From Porogramme epimiltina (Eukaryota > Basidiomycota > Agaricomycetes > Polyporales > Polyporaceae), in assembly GCA_900155495.1 (NCBI GenBank), contig FTLJ01000135.1, positions 27,744 to 91,743 on the forward strand: DNA of 64,000 bases, given 5' to 3'. The position numbers and the translations under genes were made by a program. The notes beneath the pieces were generated by a model. It saw only the letters and a list, made by a program, of their open reading frames with translations, searched no databases and was not told where the DNA came from. The stretch's first letter is position 1, and every line of letters begins with the position of its first letter. Positions 30,831 through 42,179 of the stretch are shown piece after piece.

Positions 30831-31410
30831 TATATTAATGGCAAGACGTTGTCTCCATTCAAGTTCTGGCCAAGAACCTGGCAAATAAAGCCTTTTTGTG
30901 GCTCACGTGACACTTGATCGGAGAAACAGGTCTTCCGCGTTTCCAGCCTTTTTCACCAACATGAAATGCAGAAACACATACCGTTCCGGACGCCGAAGGG
31001 ATATAAATCGTTGGGGGGATATGGTGTTCGAGTAAAGTGACCAGTTGGAATATTCGTCGCACCGCAGCCGGTCCGCAGGTGTTTTGATGCGCGTGGCACG
31101 TGCCAGTTCGCATCGATCCGTAATAGCGCCTGTGCCAGCGCCATGCAGGCTCTCACCCCGTATCTCAACTACCCTGTCCGGTCCCAACATCGTGATATAC
31201 TGCGTGTACTCGCCACACCCTTAAAGACACACTCACAGCGCTAACAGCGGAACTTCAACCTCTGGAACGAACTGGCACCTTGTTGCCTGTCCTCCTTACT
31301 CACGCAAAGTCGCATCGCTGTACATCTAGGTGAAGTCACGAACGCCATCTATACAGGAGCGATACGTCTGACCATGGCCACCACAGCCTTTATGTGTTTA
31401 ACTCAAGCCT
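30831..31410. other. Intergenic; F-box leader module, no gene
   Basis: 31270-31405 contains the common leader (CTTGTTGCC ... GTCGCATCGCTGTACATCTAGGTGAAGTC, branch CTGACC). The rest holds no recognised coding content and no clear membrane-gene relic. Confidence 0.5.
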
Positions 31411-33012
31411 ATGCGAATTGAACAGATGTCTTTTGACCAGGTGGTGCCGCGAATTCATCTTCTGGAGAAAATATACGGCTCGTATCCAGAAGCGCCCCCT
31501 GACAAAACTCCCATTGACTCTCTACCCGACGAGTTACTGTGCGAGATATTTGGACTTTTACAGTCCGACGACCGGTTTCTCCGAAAATGGTGTCGTGTCT
31601 TGTGGGTGTGTCGCAGATGGTCAGCCGTCGGTCGAGCAGCAGCCTTTCTATGGTGTAACATCATCATCAGATGGATGCCGAACAGGTCGCTCATTGTAGC
31701 AAACCTCAGGTACTCAAAAAACGCCCTCCTTACGATCGACTTTCGTGGATCGGTCCAGTTTGCGGAGACATTGCCCCTGCTCTCCCCCCACATACACAGA
31801 ATACGAAGCTTCAAGATCTATAATCTACTAGAACCTGCCATTGACAGCTCCCTCGCTACCTTCCTAAGCTATCCCTTTCCTTCCCTGGAAATATTCGAGG
31901 ATTGCTCTCAACCTGCTCAGAATCCCTTGATCTGGCAACCAGATGCCTCAGACTATCCCCGTCTTCGCAATCTCGTCCTAGAAGGTTCCGTCTCGATCAA
32001 AGTGGCCCCAACCACCGTGTTCTCTGCCCTTACAACACTTATACTCAAGGAGAGCAGCAATCCATCGTTTACGCTCCAATCGTTCATCCAGTTCCTCACT
32101 CTTCACCCGCACATCGAGGAGCTCGACCTCGACCGGTACAATCTCGCCGTGGACAGCCCATTCGCTGCCCGTATGTTCCCTCCCACAATTCGACGCTTCT
32201 CGCTCTCCGGTTATGGCCCCAATTTCGTCAAACATTTCTTGTCTTCGTTCACGCACATCCCCGGGAGCGTTTCCTTCTTCATCTCCCAGAAGTACGACGA
32301 ACATGAGCCGGAGATTCCCCCTCATAAAGGCATATCCCCCATTCACATGCTCCCTGACCCGCCCCAACGCCATCTTCATACAATCTCCCGCGTAACCTCC
32401 GTCGAAATCCAAGGAAACCTGGACGACACCTACATCCTCGTTGGATGCGTGGTTCTCAGAAGCACCGGGACATTCGTCGCATTCGAAAGCCACACCAATT
32501 CGTGGCCTCCCCCGATTGCCCTGCCCCGGCAGCTCTTCGACGTGGTGTACATTTTCAACGGTGCTCCCGTCACGGAAGTCATCCTCGCAGACAAGGTCGT
32601 TGGAGATTTCCCGAAGGGGGAGTGGGTGACACTCTTCGACGCGTTTCCGTTGCTCGAGCACATCTACGTTGGGCACTACATTGACAGGCACCTGGGCGAC
32701 ACCCGCGCGGGGCTCTTCGAAGCGCTGTTGGAGCCCACACCTGGCGGCGGGCCGCGCTGGCCTAGCCTCAGACGGTTCACCCTCGCGTACGGGAACTGTG
32801 CGACGTTCTCTATTGGCGCTCTCCCACAGGTCCTACAGGCGCGCGCGGAGCAGGGCACGAAGGTGGATCAATTGTGCTTGAATTTCAAGTGCGGGACGTG
32901 GACATGGGAACTCAACTGGTCCGAGGAGAGAGACAAACTGGTTTCATGGCTTCGGGATGCCACTTGGAGGATCTTTGTGAATGACATCAGCTTTCAGTTA
33001 CTCGTCGTGTAG
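31411..33012 (+). CDS. F-box protein, array gene 6
   Basis: 533 aa, single coding exon. F-box at residues about 33-86 (IDSLPDELLCEIFGLL, WCRVLWVCRRWSAVGRAA). It founds the second sequence group with genes 8-11, marked by LIWQPDASDYPRLRNLVLEGS, SIKVAPTTVF, HPHIEELDLDRYNLAVDS, MLPDPPQRHLHTISRVTSVEI and LPQVLQARAEQGTKVDQL. The N-terminus (MRIEQMSFDQVV) is unlike the usual ML-LQ-TR start. The normal leader intron acceptor has changed (no TTAG before the ATG), so the start at 31411 is less certain; the Met at codon 6 is an alternative. Presumed SCF substrate receptor. Confidence 0.84.
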   Translation: MRIEQMSFDQVVPRIHLLEKIYGSYPEAPPDKTPIDSLPDELLCEIFGLLQSDDRFLRKWCRVLWVCRRWSAVGRAAAFLWCNIIIRWMPNRSLIVANLRYSKNALLTIDFRGSVQFAETLPLLSPHIHRIRSFKIYNLLEPAIDSSLATFLSYPFPSLEIFEDCSQPAQNPLIWQPDASDYPRLRNLVLEGSVSIKVAPTTVFSALTTLILKESSNPSFTLQSFIQFLTLHPHIEELDLDRYNLAVDSPFAARMFPPTIRRFSLSGYGPNFVKHFLSSFTHIPGSVSFFISQKYDEHEPEIPPHKGISPIHMLPDPPQRHLHTISRVTSVEIQGNLDDTYILVGCVVLRSTGTFVAFESHTNSWPPPIALPRQLFDVVYIFNGAPVTEVILADKVVGDFPKGEWVTLFDAFPLLEHIYVGHYIDRHLGDTRAGLFEALLEPTPGGGPRWPSLRRFTLAYGNCATFSIGALPQVLQARAEQGTKVDQLCLNFKCGTWTWELNWSEERDKLVSWLRDATWRIFVNDISFQLLVV

Positions 33013-33535
33013 TCGAACTACTATGACACGCTTTCATGGCCCATCAGGGCCTACTTCGTTGTGATGTTTGACGTCTGCTATTCTGGTATCTGATGCGCCG
33101 CACCTAATGTGCTCAGAGGAAAAATTCGTCGTGGTGTTTTGGAGTGGCCCACGCAAGCACGGATCGCGCGCCCGATTTCGTGACAGCCCATGGGAACTCT
33201 GAGCCACATCCACGCTCTACCCAAGGTTTTATACCCGGGCGATGCCGTTGATTAGCCGATTGAACTTTGACAACGCTCACTCCACCCATGCCCTCATCTC
33301 CTCAGTCCTAGCTGTTATCATCAGCAGGTTCCGCTACTCGAGGTCCTTCACACAGTACCTGTACACACACCCTCCTGCTCGAATTGTGTGTTCAATGTGA
33401 GTCTAGACTCCGTAGTTCCTGCAGATAAAGAACTAATGACTGAAAGCAGTATCGACATTCCGGCATGGACCTCGCCCATATAGGCAGTGCGTGTAACTAC
33501 TGTAATTATCTAGCCAACCTAACGTCTACCTCTAG
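33013..33535. other. Intergenic with promoter relic upstream of F-box gene 7
   Basis: 33085-33130 resembles the minus-strand membrane-gene start region (CTGATGCGCC ... AAAATTCGTCGTGG). A TTTTATACCC box lies near 33228. No common F-box leader intron is seen; the sequence before gene 7 is unlike that of the other members. Confidence 0.45.
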
Positions 33536-35070
33536 GAGATCCGAAGGTCCTAGGAGGGAAAACACCCATTGGTTCCTTACCGGATGAGCTTCTATACAAG
33601 GTCTTCCGCCTTGTACAACTTCTTCGGTTCCCGGAGCGATGGTGGGATCTACTGAGGGTATGTCGCCGGTGGTCAGCGCTCGGCCGAACAGCTGCCCTCC
33701 TTTGGAGCGACATCGCAATTGGGAGCAAACAGAACGAATACTCTTTCGTTATGGAAAGCCTCGAGTACTCTAGAAATACCCCTCTCACCATCTACATCTA
33801 CAACAGATGTGATTTCACTCTCTCCCTATCCCTCCTTAAGCTTTCGGACCATATTGGTCGCATACAAAGCCTGATCATTGTCGACGATTCGAACAACCAT
33901 AACTTGGCAACTTTCCTTGGTCAAACCTTCCCTGCGTTACGAACACTCGAAGGCCGGTCATCAGTGGAGGGGCGTGTGGAGAGTCCACTCAAGCTCGCGT
34001 GGCGGCTACTTCTTTCCCATTCTTGCCGTCTTCACCATCTAAGCCTAGGAGGTCTGTTTTCGTTCCAAGTGCTTCCCGACGCAGCATTCCCATCACTTCG
34101 GAAACTTGACCTCAATAATGACAGAAACCCGTGCTTCACACTCCCACAATTCGTACAATTCCTCTCCAGACATCTTCACCTCGAAGAACTTTCTCTCATG
34201 CAATTCAGTCCCAAGCCAGACAGCTTACAAAAAACTCTCGATTTTCCAACTACAATCAAACATTTCGTGTTTCAAGACAGTGCCTCCTATGTGAAGAGGT
34301 TTCTATCCTCCTTCAAGTTCATTCCCTCGCGCGTATACCTCGCTATCACACGTCATCACAGCCCTTCCGACAGGACAACTATAAACGCCCCCATTTCATG
34401 TATACTCCCCGACTCGCCTCACCAATCTCTTCGAACAGTCTCTCGTGTAACCTCTATCGAGTTCGCTGGACGCCCTGGCCACCATTACTCCATCACAGGC
34501 CGTGCTCAGCCGCACGAGACCACCACCCTCATCAACCTCACCGGTTACATCGCCCTATCAGGGGGGGTGGCGCCTGTCCTCTACCCACTCAACGACGTGG
34601 CAGGCCTCTTCCGGTGTGCCCCCGTCACCGAACTGCGCCTCCAGGGTCCCATGGTGAACGCGCAGTTCCCTCGAGAGCAGTGGATGGCGTTCCTCGACGC
34701 CTTCCCGCTGCTGGCTCATGTTTCCATCGAGCCCGACGCAATCGGCGAGGGGACCGCAGACGCACGCATGGGGCTGTTCGAGGCTCTGCGCGTGTCCGAC
34801 GTCGCGGGAGGGGCGCGTTGGCCGCACCTCAAGCGGTTCACTCTCCTGTGCGGCGACTGGATGGGGAGCGATGGGCCGTTCTTCCTTGTTCACCTTCCGA
34901 ATCTCTTGAAAGTCCGGTCTGAGCAGGGCGCGAAGGTTAGCGAATTGCATTTCTTTTACAAACACGAGGTGTGGACACCAGAGGAGGGAAACGCGGTGAC
35001 TACGTGGACCATCAAGAATGCGACGTGGAGTGGTCTCGTCGATCATATTCGAATCGATTTCGTCTCGTAG
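33536..35070 (+). CDS. F-box protein, array gene 7 (5' end unresolved)
   Basis: About 510 codons are open from an acceptor-like CTCTAG at 33535 to the stop at 35070. F-box at codons about 9-62 (IGSLPDELLYKVFRLV, WWDLLRVCRRWSALGR), a diverged form: LLYKVF for LLCEIF and LLRV for VLWV. Body: LRKLDLNNDRNPCFTLPQF, LHLEELSLMQFSPK, TIKHFVFQDS, RVYLAITRHH, LAHVSIEPD. There is an in-frame TAA at 33520 and no Met before codon 72 (33751), so either an upstream exon supplies the start or the F-box part is no longer translated. I found no upstream exon that joins in frame. Copies of its middle (34240-34360) occur as fragments at 22.3 and 25.8 kb. Confidence 0.7.
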
Positions 35071-35990
35071 TATTGCGAAATGTCTAAGTTAGATTGTAAT
35101 CAGGTGCTTTCGTCCGTCAATGTTCATGGACCACAGGATATCGTACTACTCACGACAGGTCTTCGCTAGCATGGACGTTGATGTACCCTAAATTTCGACA
35201 CCTTTCACTGCTTTGCAGCGATCCGCAGTTGGAGCCGGTAGCTCCCGTCTAGGCTCGTCCCCAGCCTGTTTGGCGTCACGGGAATTTCAAACTCAGTCAA
35301 GGGCTCTTTAGGCAATAGTTAGGGCTGAATACCGCTAATTCACATTCCGATGATCCCGCTCCCGATTTAGGCTCTCCCTCTAAGCTGCTCATTTATCGAC
35401 TAAACTTTCCAAGTCTACCTCTGGTCCGCTGAGCTTGGGCTGGGGCCTGGCGGTCTGAGCCCGGCTAGGACAGAGCGCGAAACAAGCTGCCGGGTGGGCT
35501 TGCCTGCGCGAGAAAGTTGAGAACGAGCGAGCGGGAGGCGAGGACAGCGAGGGTGCGATGAAGGTAAACAAGTGACGAGATCGATGAGATGATGTATCGC
35601 GCCGGCGTGGGCGCATGGCTGCTCAGCTGCACGCTGGAAGCATGCTTTGCAGGCGAGTCGGCCTGCTCCTGCACTAATTATTGAGCATATCCGACCCCCA
35701 TATACTCCTTCCCGTATCTCACAACCACCATAAGCTCCAACATCTCCCCTTCTCACTCCCCACGGAGTCCTCAAAGTCGTCCCTCTAGCTCCATCTGTTG
35801 TTTACTACAGCTCATACATAGGCCCCAGCGGAACCCAAAATCTTTCAGCATTGGTAGCGAAGTGGCAGCTTGTTACCCGTCGTCGACGCCCTCCGTCACA
35901 CGGATCCTATAAAGTGAGCTCATACATTCCATCTTCACAAGAGAAATACAGCTCACCGTGCTCATAACAACCTATCCTTAGGTTTCAAAG
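35071..35990. other. Intergenic; partial relic and F-box leader
   Basis: 35590-35660 weakly resembles the membrane-gene first exon relic (GATGATGTATCGCGCC ... CAGCTGCACGCTGGAAG). 35860-35985 is the common leader, with an intron ending CTTAG at about 35981. No intact gene. Confidence 0.45.
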
Positions 35991-37565
35991 ATGCTACGCC
36001 TACAGGCTACACGCTACTCCTCATCTCTACTAAAACCCCCCTTTGGCAGGAGGCGGACCATTGGCGCTCTACCCGACGAAATGCTGTCAGAAATATTCAA
36101 GCTCGTGAAGTCAAACGAATGCATTCCCCGAGAATGGTGTCGCGTTTTATGGGTGTGTCACCGATGGTCAACCGTTGGCAGAGCAACTTCCCTCCTCTGG
36201 TGCGACATTACCATCGATCGGGCTCTGGTCAAGTCGTTCATCGTAGCAAGCCTCGAGTACTCTAAAAATACCCTCTTAACCATCGGCGTTAATAATCCAA
36301 CGGCCTCAGACATATTGCCCCTCCTCAACCCTCACATATCCAGGATACGATGTCTGAAAATATTCGGCACTCTGAACTACGCCAAGGTGGACGCTTTAAT
36401 CACGTTCCTTAGCCATGACTTCCCCTGTCTGGAAACGTTCGAGGAATGCTACTATCCCAACGGGCGTTATTTGATCTGGCAACCGGGTGCCTCCGCCTAT
36501 CCCCGTCTTCGCAATCTCATCCTAGAAGGCTCTGTCTCGATCAAAGTGTCCCCAACCACTGTGTTCCCAGCCCTTAGAACACTTACACTCAGTGAAGGTG
36601 GCAATTCATCGTTTACGCTCGAATCGTTCACGCAATTCCTCTCTCTTCACCCGCACATTGAAGCGCTCGAACTTGACTGGTGTAATTTTGCTTTGGCCGC
36701 CCCATTCGCTGCCCGTACGTTCCCACCCACAATTCGACGCTTGTCGCTCTCCTATTGTCGCCCCAAGTTTGTTAAACAGTTCTTCACCTCTTTCAAGCAC
36801 ATCCCCGCGCACGTTTGCCTCTTCATCCACCACCGCTACAGCGATAAAGATGAGACGGGCATTGCGAAAGACATCGATACATTTGCTGCACTCATGTTCC
36901 CTACCCCACCCCAACGCCATATTCACACACTCTCCCATGTCACCTCTGTCGAAATCAACAACGGGTTCCAGGGGGCCTGGGACCTCAGCGGGCACGCACT
37001 CCCCGGAGATGGCCATAGTCTCGTCGAGTTTACAGCCAGCTACCCTCGGACGGCCACTCTACCATCTTCGCCACCGCTGCACCTCGCCGGAATCACCCAG
37101 ATTTTCGACGGAGCTCTTATCACGGACTTCCGTTTCACAAGTACTGGGGCGGTCTCCGAGGCGGAGTGGATCGCGCTCTTCGACGCGTGCCCGCTACTCG
37201 AGCACGTCGCCATTGAAGACTTCTTGCCCATATACCTTGATGACGCCCGCGAGGGGCTCTTCAAGGCTCTCTCTAAACGTCCATGCGACGGTGGTCCGTG
37301 CTGGCCCCACCTTAAGCGGTTCACAGTCAAGTGTGGGGAGGGAGATCTAGAAGCGTCTTTCATTGGCCTTCTGCCACGCGCCCTGGCTGTGCGCGCGGAG
37401 CTGGGCGCGAAGGTGGATCAATTGCGCCTTTTTTGCACGAGCCACCGGACGCCTCAATACGACGAGTCAAAAATCATGAATAAGCTGGTTTCGTGGTTTG
37501 AAAAAGCGAAGTGGAGGAGGCTTGTGAATGACGCTCGTCTGGACTTTAGACTCACATATACGTAG
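35991..37565 (+). CDS. F-box protein, array gene 8
   Basis: 524 aa, single coding exon, second group. F-box at residues about 24-79 (IGALPDEMLSEIFKLV, WCRVLWVCHRWSTVGRA), with H for R in the CRRW motif. Body: LIWQPGASAYPRLRNLILEGS, SIKVSPTTVFPALRTLTL, HPHIEALELDWCNFAL, PPQRHIHTLSHVTSVEI, LEHVAIEDF, LPRALAVRAELGAKVDQLRL. It ends NDARLDFRLTYT, a tail shared with genes 10 and 11. The leader intron acceptor at about 35981 lies nine nt before the ATG. Presumed SCF substrate receptor; target unknown. Confidence 0.87.
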   Translation: MLRLQATRYSSSLLKPPFGRRRTIGALPDEMLSEIFKLVKSNECIPREWCRVLWVCHRWSTVGRATSLLWCDITIDRALVKSFIVASLEYSKNTLLTIGVNNPTASDILPLLNPHISRIRCLKIFGTLNYAKVDALITFLSHDFPCLETFEECYYPNGRYLIWQPGASAYPRLRNLILEGSVSIKVSPTTVFPALRTLTLSEGGNSSFTLESFTQFLSLHPHIEALELDWCNFALAAPFAARTFPPTIRRLSLSYCRPKFVKQFFTSFKHIPAHVCLFIHHRYSDKDETGIAKDIDTFAALMFPTPPQRHIHTLSHVTSVEINNGFQGAWDLSGHALPGDGHSLVEFTASYPRTATLPSSPPLHLAGITQIFDGALITDFRFTSTGAVSEAEWIALFDACPLLEHVAIEDFLPIYLDDAREGLFKALSKRPCDGGPCWPHLKRFTVKCGEGDLEASFIGLLPRALAVRAELGAKVDQLRLFCTSHRTPQYDESKIMNKLVSWFEKAKWRRLVNDARLDFRLTYT

Positions 37566-38150
37566 CCGGGCCACAATGCCATGTCCCCACTATCTATCCA
37601 TGCTCACTTTGTTGTAATATTTGCCAATAGGATGCTCGATGCCCTGCGCATGGCGTCACGTGTGTACATCGCCACGGTATCATGAGGTGTTAAAATAACA
37701 CAGCGGTACTTACTACTCACTCAGGACTGGCTATGCCGCGGGTCGCGCCAGCCTAAAATCCTTATATGGCAGAAGAAACCTTCGCCTTCCGTGTACTCCG
37801 AGCCTTACATACAAGACCTCATCTCTCTCTGCTCCTGTCAACGCGACCACCTCGACCTCACGAGAACAGAATATTAGAAGACGTATGTTAGGAATGTAAG
37901 GCACTAGCATCGGGACCCTACAGCCCAGGCGCTGTACGTTAGACAAGGCCAGAGGAGCGTTATAGCTCCATGCTGAACGCTTACTACCCCACGAGAACTT
38001 CAAATGGGTACCTAAACTGTTGTATTATCGGCCCCTGCGCTCCGCACCAACGACGCTGATAAGTGATTACAGGCGGGTCGATTTTGTCGAACACTGAGAA
38101 GCATCGCATACGAGCGACATAAAACTAGAAGTTCAGGTTAATCCCATATT
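37566..38150. other. Intergenic after F-box gene 8
   Basis: 37620-37700 and 37830-37870 (ATCTCTCTCTGCTCCTGTCAACGCGACCACCTCGACC) recur after gene 10 (45720-45790 and 45930-45970). No open frame covers them convincingly. Probably part of the duplicated unit. Confidence 0.45.
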
Positions 38151-38179
38151 CGCCATGCGCGTAAAAAGATGTACACTGT

Positions 38180-39690
38180 ATCCATTCTACTTTACCTCCG
38201 AGAAATTTCCTTCACGTCGTGCACGCAGGCGACTGCTAAGTAGAGCGGCTCAGCATGGAGCTGACGCATTGACATACGTAGTCCCTGCAAAACCCGTAAC
38301 CCGCCAGTATCCGTCTGTGAGAGCGACGTGGACCCGCTCTGCGGAAAACATCTCCAACAGCGGACACGGTCCCGGTCACGTGAGCCTATACAGGCGCCGG
38401 GACCAGGACCCGCATGACCCCTCTCGCCGCCCACTTGAGGTCCAGGACGTCTTGCACGGATTTGGCGGCTCCGTCGGCGAGGCACTGTCGCCACGGCTGG
38501 CGCAACCGTCGAGTGGCGGATTCGAGAGGCAGGCGACCTCTACGGCTGATCGGCCGTTTCTTCATGTTGCGCAGTGCACGCCTGCGGCGGTCGCGGCGGG
38601 ATTCGTAGAGGTAGAGTTGAGAAGGCGGTGAAGACAGCGTTATCGACCACGGCGACGCTGCCAATGACGCCGTTCCAGCACGAGATGGCTTATCTTGAGC
38701 TTGTGGAAGACGGGCTAGAAGCACATACACCTGCAGCGCCCTCGCCAGGCCCGGCAATAGGTACCTCATCTTCGGCGTCATCGTCATTGTCATCTTCAGC
38801 CTGGGGGAGGAGCAGTGCGGGTAGCCGGAGTAGCGTGTTCAGTAGCTTCGCTGCCTCGCGCAGAACGTGGTCACGATGGCGGTCACCATCCAATGCGTCA
38901 CAGTCCTCGGGCATTCTCAGGTCGCTGTACGTCGGAGATCTGCGTTTTTTGCTGCAAGAGAGATGAGGTGAGATCTCCTGTCGGTCTGCGCGGGTGCACT
39001 CACCATCGTATCTGGAGGAACCAGGAGCCCAGCTAGACATTCCACACCCCGTATTCCCTTCCCAATACGACTCCTCGTCTGTCTTCGTCTTCACTTCCTC
39101 GAGCACCGAGTCCGGCCGCATCTAAACGCCCCCGCGCAACCTGTCGAAGAGGCCATCTTGTGAGCCTAGCCCAGTGCCTACTCCAGCGGAGGTGTGGAAG
39201 AATGGTGTGGGCCGGCGTGGGTAGCGGGGCTTCGCAGGATGTTCGCGGCTCGATGGTGGGGTAGACGGGGCGGAGGTATGACCGAGACATGGGGTCAGGT
39301 ACCGTAACGGGCGAAACCGTGACGGCGAGCGGGACTTTACTGCAGTGATTGTTGGCTTACGGGGCGGGCACAAAATACGGATGGCAGCTCACATTATGGA
39401 TAGTTCTAACCCCCGTCCACGGCAACTAGTGACTGCCCTTCTTCATCCACATTCTCTCCTTGATAGAGGGGGCCAGCGCCTGCAAAATGAGAGACCGGGC
39501 GCTGGACGATGTCGCCGCTAATGAGGAGGAGGAAGGCGATAATGTTTCCCAGGTTCTGCCAGAACGCCTTCTGTGCGGAAAATGTCGGCTGAGTGGCGGA
39601 TGCGCCGTGCGGGGGAACATGTCCAGCTTTGTCTCACCGCGCTGGTCGCGGTGCACAAAGTGCGGTCGCTCTGGTCTAGCCTGGGTGTGG
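38180..39690 (-). pseudogene. Minus-strand relic region upstream of F-box gene 9
   Basis: The clearest copy of the relic. First exon near 39630-39430: ASATQPTFSAQKAFWQNLGN then LLISGDIVQRPVSHFAGAG, matching residues 16-60 of the membrane gene at 14728, after which the sequence diverges (PLYQGENVDEEG). Next come PTITAV and SVLEEVKTKTDEESYWEGNTG (39050-39120), HVLREAAKLLNTLLRLPALLLP (38830-38900), LLPGLARALQVYVLLARLPQAQD (38690-38760), AVFTAFSTLPLRIPP (38580-38650) and a C-terminal part down to 38190. Most blocks fall in different frames, so it is dead. Function of the inner part not recognised. Confidence 0.65.
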
Positions 39691-40169
39691 TGTGATGGGA
39701 GATTGAAACTCAGTCAATGGCTCTTCAGGTTATAATTGGCCCAAGTAAGTCCCATTCATACTCCGATTACCCCCGCTCCCGATTCAGGCTTCTCGCTAAG
39801 AGCACGCAGGCGCCTTGCAGCTGCTTGCAGGCCCACCTACGCCTGCATATAATTAGTGAGCATGTCCGACCCCCGTCTATTTCATCCTGTATCTCACAGT
39901 CGCCATAGTCCCAAGGCCCCCTTCCCCTCTCACTCACCACGTCCTCAAAGTCAGAAGTACGGCTCCATCAGTCGTTTACATCCCCGACATCGTTCCTAGT
40001 AGAACCCCTCCGTGACTTCAACATCGGCAGCGAACTAGCAGCTTGTTACTTGGCGTCTTCGGCCACACGAATCCTTAGTACACTCCGAAGTGAGCTCCTA
40101 AATTCTAGTTGCATAGGAGAAGTACGGTTGACCATGCTAACGACAGCCTATCCTCAGGTGCCAAAGCCA

Positions 40170-41765
40170 ATGCTCAGCCAGCAGGCGACACGCGGCCGCC
40201 ACCCCTCGCCTCTGGAATCCGCCTTTAACAGCAGGCATCCCGTTAACTCTCTACCCGACGAGTTGCTGTGCGAGATATTCAGCCTTGTACAGACCGATGA
40301 TATTGCGCGAAGTTGGTATCGTGTCTTGTGGGTGTGTCGCCGATGGTCAGCCGTCGGTCGAGCAGCTGCCTGTCTCTGGTGCGAAATCACCACCAGATTT
40401 AGACTGAACAGGTCATTCATCGTAGCAAGCCTCGAGTACTCCCAAAACTCTCCCCTTACAATTACACTTGACGAAATGGCAAATCTTCAGGAAGTTTTGC
40501 CCCTGTTTTCCCCCCACGTACACAGGATACGAAGCTTCAATATCAGCGGTGAACTAATCACTGCCAATGACAGCGCCCTGGCAACTTTTCTGAGCCACCC
40601 CTTTCCTTGCTTGGAAACATTCGAAGAAGAAAGTGAAGTCTGTGACGATTTTCCACCGCCCCAGGATGTCTTGATCTGGCAGCCGGATGCCTCTGGCTGT
40701 CCCCGTCTTCGCGATCTCATCGTGGGAGGCTCCATGTCGATCAAAGTGGCCCCAACCACCGTGTTCCCTGACCTTAGAAGACTTGCACTCAGGGATAACA
40801 GATCTCCATCATTTACGCTCGAATCGTTCACCCAATTCCTCTCTCTTCACATGCACATCGAGAGGCTCGAACTCGACCAGTACAATCTTGCCGTGGACGG
40901 CCCATTTGCTACCCGCACGTTCCCACCCACAATCCGACACTTCTCTTTCTACGGTGGTGGCACGAACCACGTCAAGCACTTCTTGGCCTCTTTCACGCAT
41001 ATCCCCGCGCACGCTTCCTTCGTCATCTCCCACAAGTTCGACGAACATGAGACGGGGACTGCGGCGGATATCACCGCATTTGCCGCACGCATGTTCCCTA
41101 ACCCTCCCCAACGCCATCTTCACACGCTCTCCCGCGTAACCTCTGTCGCACTCGAAACCAACCTCTTCGAGGGCTGGACCCTCGCCGGGCGCGCGCTCCC
41201 TGGCGATGACATGCCTCTCGTCGAGTTGATGGCCCACTACGATTTGCTGCCCTTCTCGGAATTTTTGCCCTCCCGACACCTCGCCGGCATCGCACAGATC
41301 TTCCATTGCGATGTCATCAGGGATGTCCGCCTCACGAGTTTCGTCGGGGCACTCCCAAAGGCGGAGTGGGTCGCGCTCTTCGACGCGTGCCCGCTGCTGG
41401 AACACGTCGCGATCGAGGACGTCGTGATCGAAGACGATGACGACGCGCGCGAGGGGCTCTTCGAGGCGCTGCAGGAGCCTCCACGCGGCGGCGAGCCGCG
41501 CTGGCCCCGCCTCAGGCGGTTCACAGTCGTATGCCAGGACTACACGGAGCCCTTTATCAGCCTTCTGCCACGCGCGCTGCAGGTGCGAGCGGAGCAGGGT
41601 GCGAAGGTGGACCTATTGCGTTTGTTTATCCTGCGCTGGTCGTGGAAAATGCAAACCCATGGGTCCGAAATAATGGACAAGCTGGCTCCGTGGTTTGAAG
41701 AAGCGGAGTGGAAGAGGTTTGTGAATGATGCTCGCCTGGACCTTACGCTCCCTTATCCGTACTAG
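40170..41765 (+). CDS. F-box protein, array gene 9
   Basis: 531 aa from the ATG at 40170, chosen because it follows the leader intron acceptor (CCTCAG at about 40157) as in the other members. An in-frame start at 40131 or before would lie inside that intron. F-box at residues about 25-78 (VNSLPDELLCEIFSLV, WYRVLWVCRRWSAVGRAA). Body: LIWQPDASGCPRLRDLIVGGS, SIKVAPTTVFPDLRRLAL, HMHIERLELDQYNLAVDG, PPQRHLHTLSRVTSVAL, LEHVAIEDVVIEDDDDARE, LPRALQVRAEQGAKVDLLRL. It ends NDARLDLTLPYPY. Second group. Presumed SCF substrate receptor. Confidence 0.87.
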   Translation: MLSQQATRGRHPSPLESAFNSRHPVNSLPDELLCEIFSLVQTDDIARSWYRVLWVCRRWSAVGRAAACLWCEITTRFRLNRSFIVASLEYSQNSPLTITLDEMANLQEVLPLFSPHVHRIRSFNISGELITANDSALATFLSHPFPCLETFEEESEVCDDFPPPQDVLIWQPDASGCPRLRDLIVGGSMSIKVAPTTVFPDLRRLALRDNRSPSFTLESFTQFLSLHMHIERLELDQYNLAVDGPFATRTFPPTIRHFSFYGGGTNHVKHFLASFTHIPAHASFVISHKFDEHETGTAADITAFAARMFPNPPQRHLHTLSRVTSVALETNLFEGWTLAGRALPGDDMPLVELMAHYDLLPFSEFLPSRHLAGIAQIFHCDVIRDVRLTSFVGALPKAEWVALFDACPLLEHVAIEDVVIEDDDDAREGLFEALQEPPRGGEPRWPRLRRFTVVCQDYTEPFISLLPRALQVRAEQGAKVDLLRLFILRWSWKMQTHGSEIMDKLAPWFEEAEWKRFVNDARLDLTLPYPY

Positions 41766-42179
41766 TCGCGCTACTATGCCACGTCCTCACTACCTATCTA
41801 TTCTCACCTTGTCAATATGTTTGCCAATCGGATGTTCAAGGCCCTTCGTTTGGTTTTTACGAGTGCGGGAGATCGTCATGGTACAATGAGAGGTTAAAAT
41901 GGCCCAGCAGTACTAGGGGAACTCTAACTACCGCGTTGTCGATCCCTGCACTCCACATTGACGATGCTGATCACAGGCGGGTTGATTTTGTCGAACTCTG
42001 AGAAGCTCCGCATACGAGCAACTAAAAGCTACGCGGACAGTCTCGCTTCCGGTTAAGCACGTAGTCGTTATGCGCGTAAAACTATGTGCATTGCCATTCT
42101 AACTCGCCTCTAAGAACATTCCTTTACGTCGAGTGCGCAAGCGGCTGCTAGAACCGCTCAGCATGCAGCTGACGCATTG
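41766..42179. other. Intergenic after F-box gene 9
   Basis: Shares GATGCTGATCACAGGCGGGTTGATTTTGTCGA (about 41965) with 38055 after gene 8 (CGCTGATAAGTGATTACAGGCGGGTCGATTTTGTCGA), part of the duplicated unit. No gene. Confidence 0.45.
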
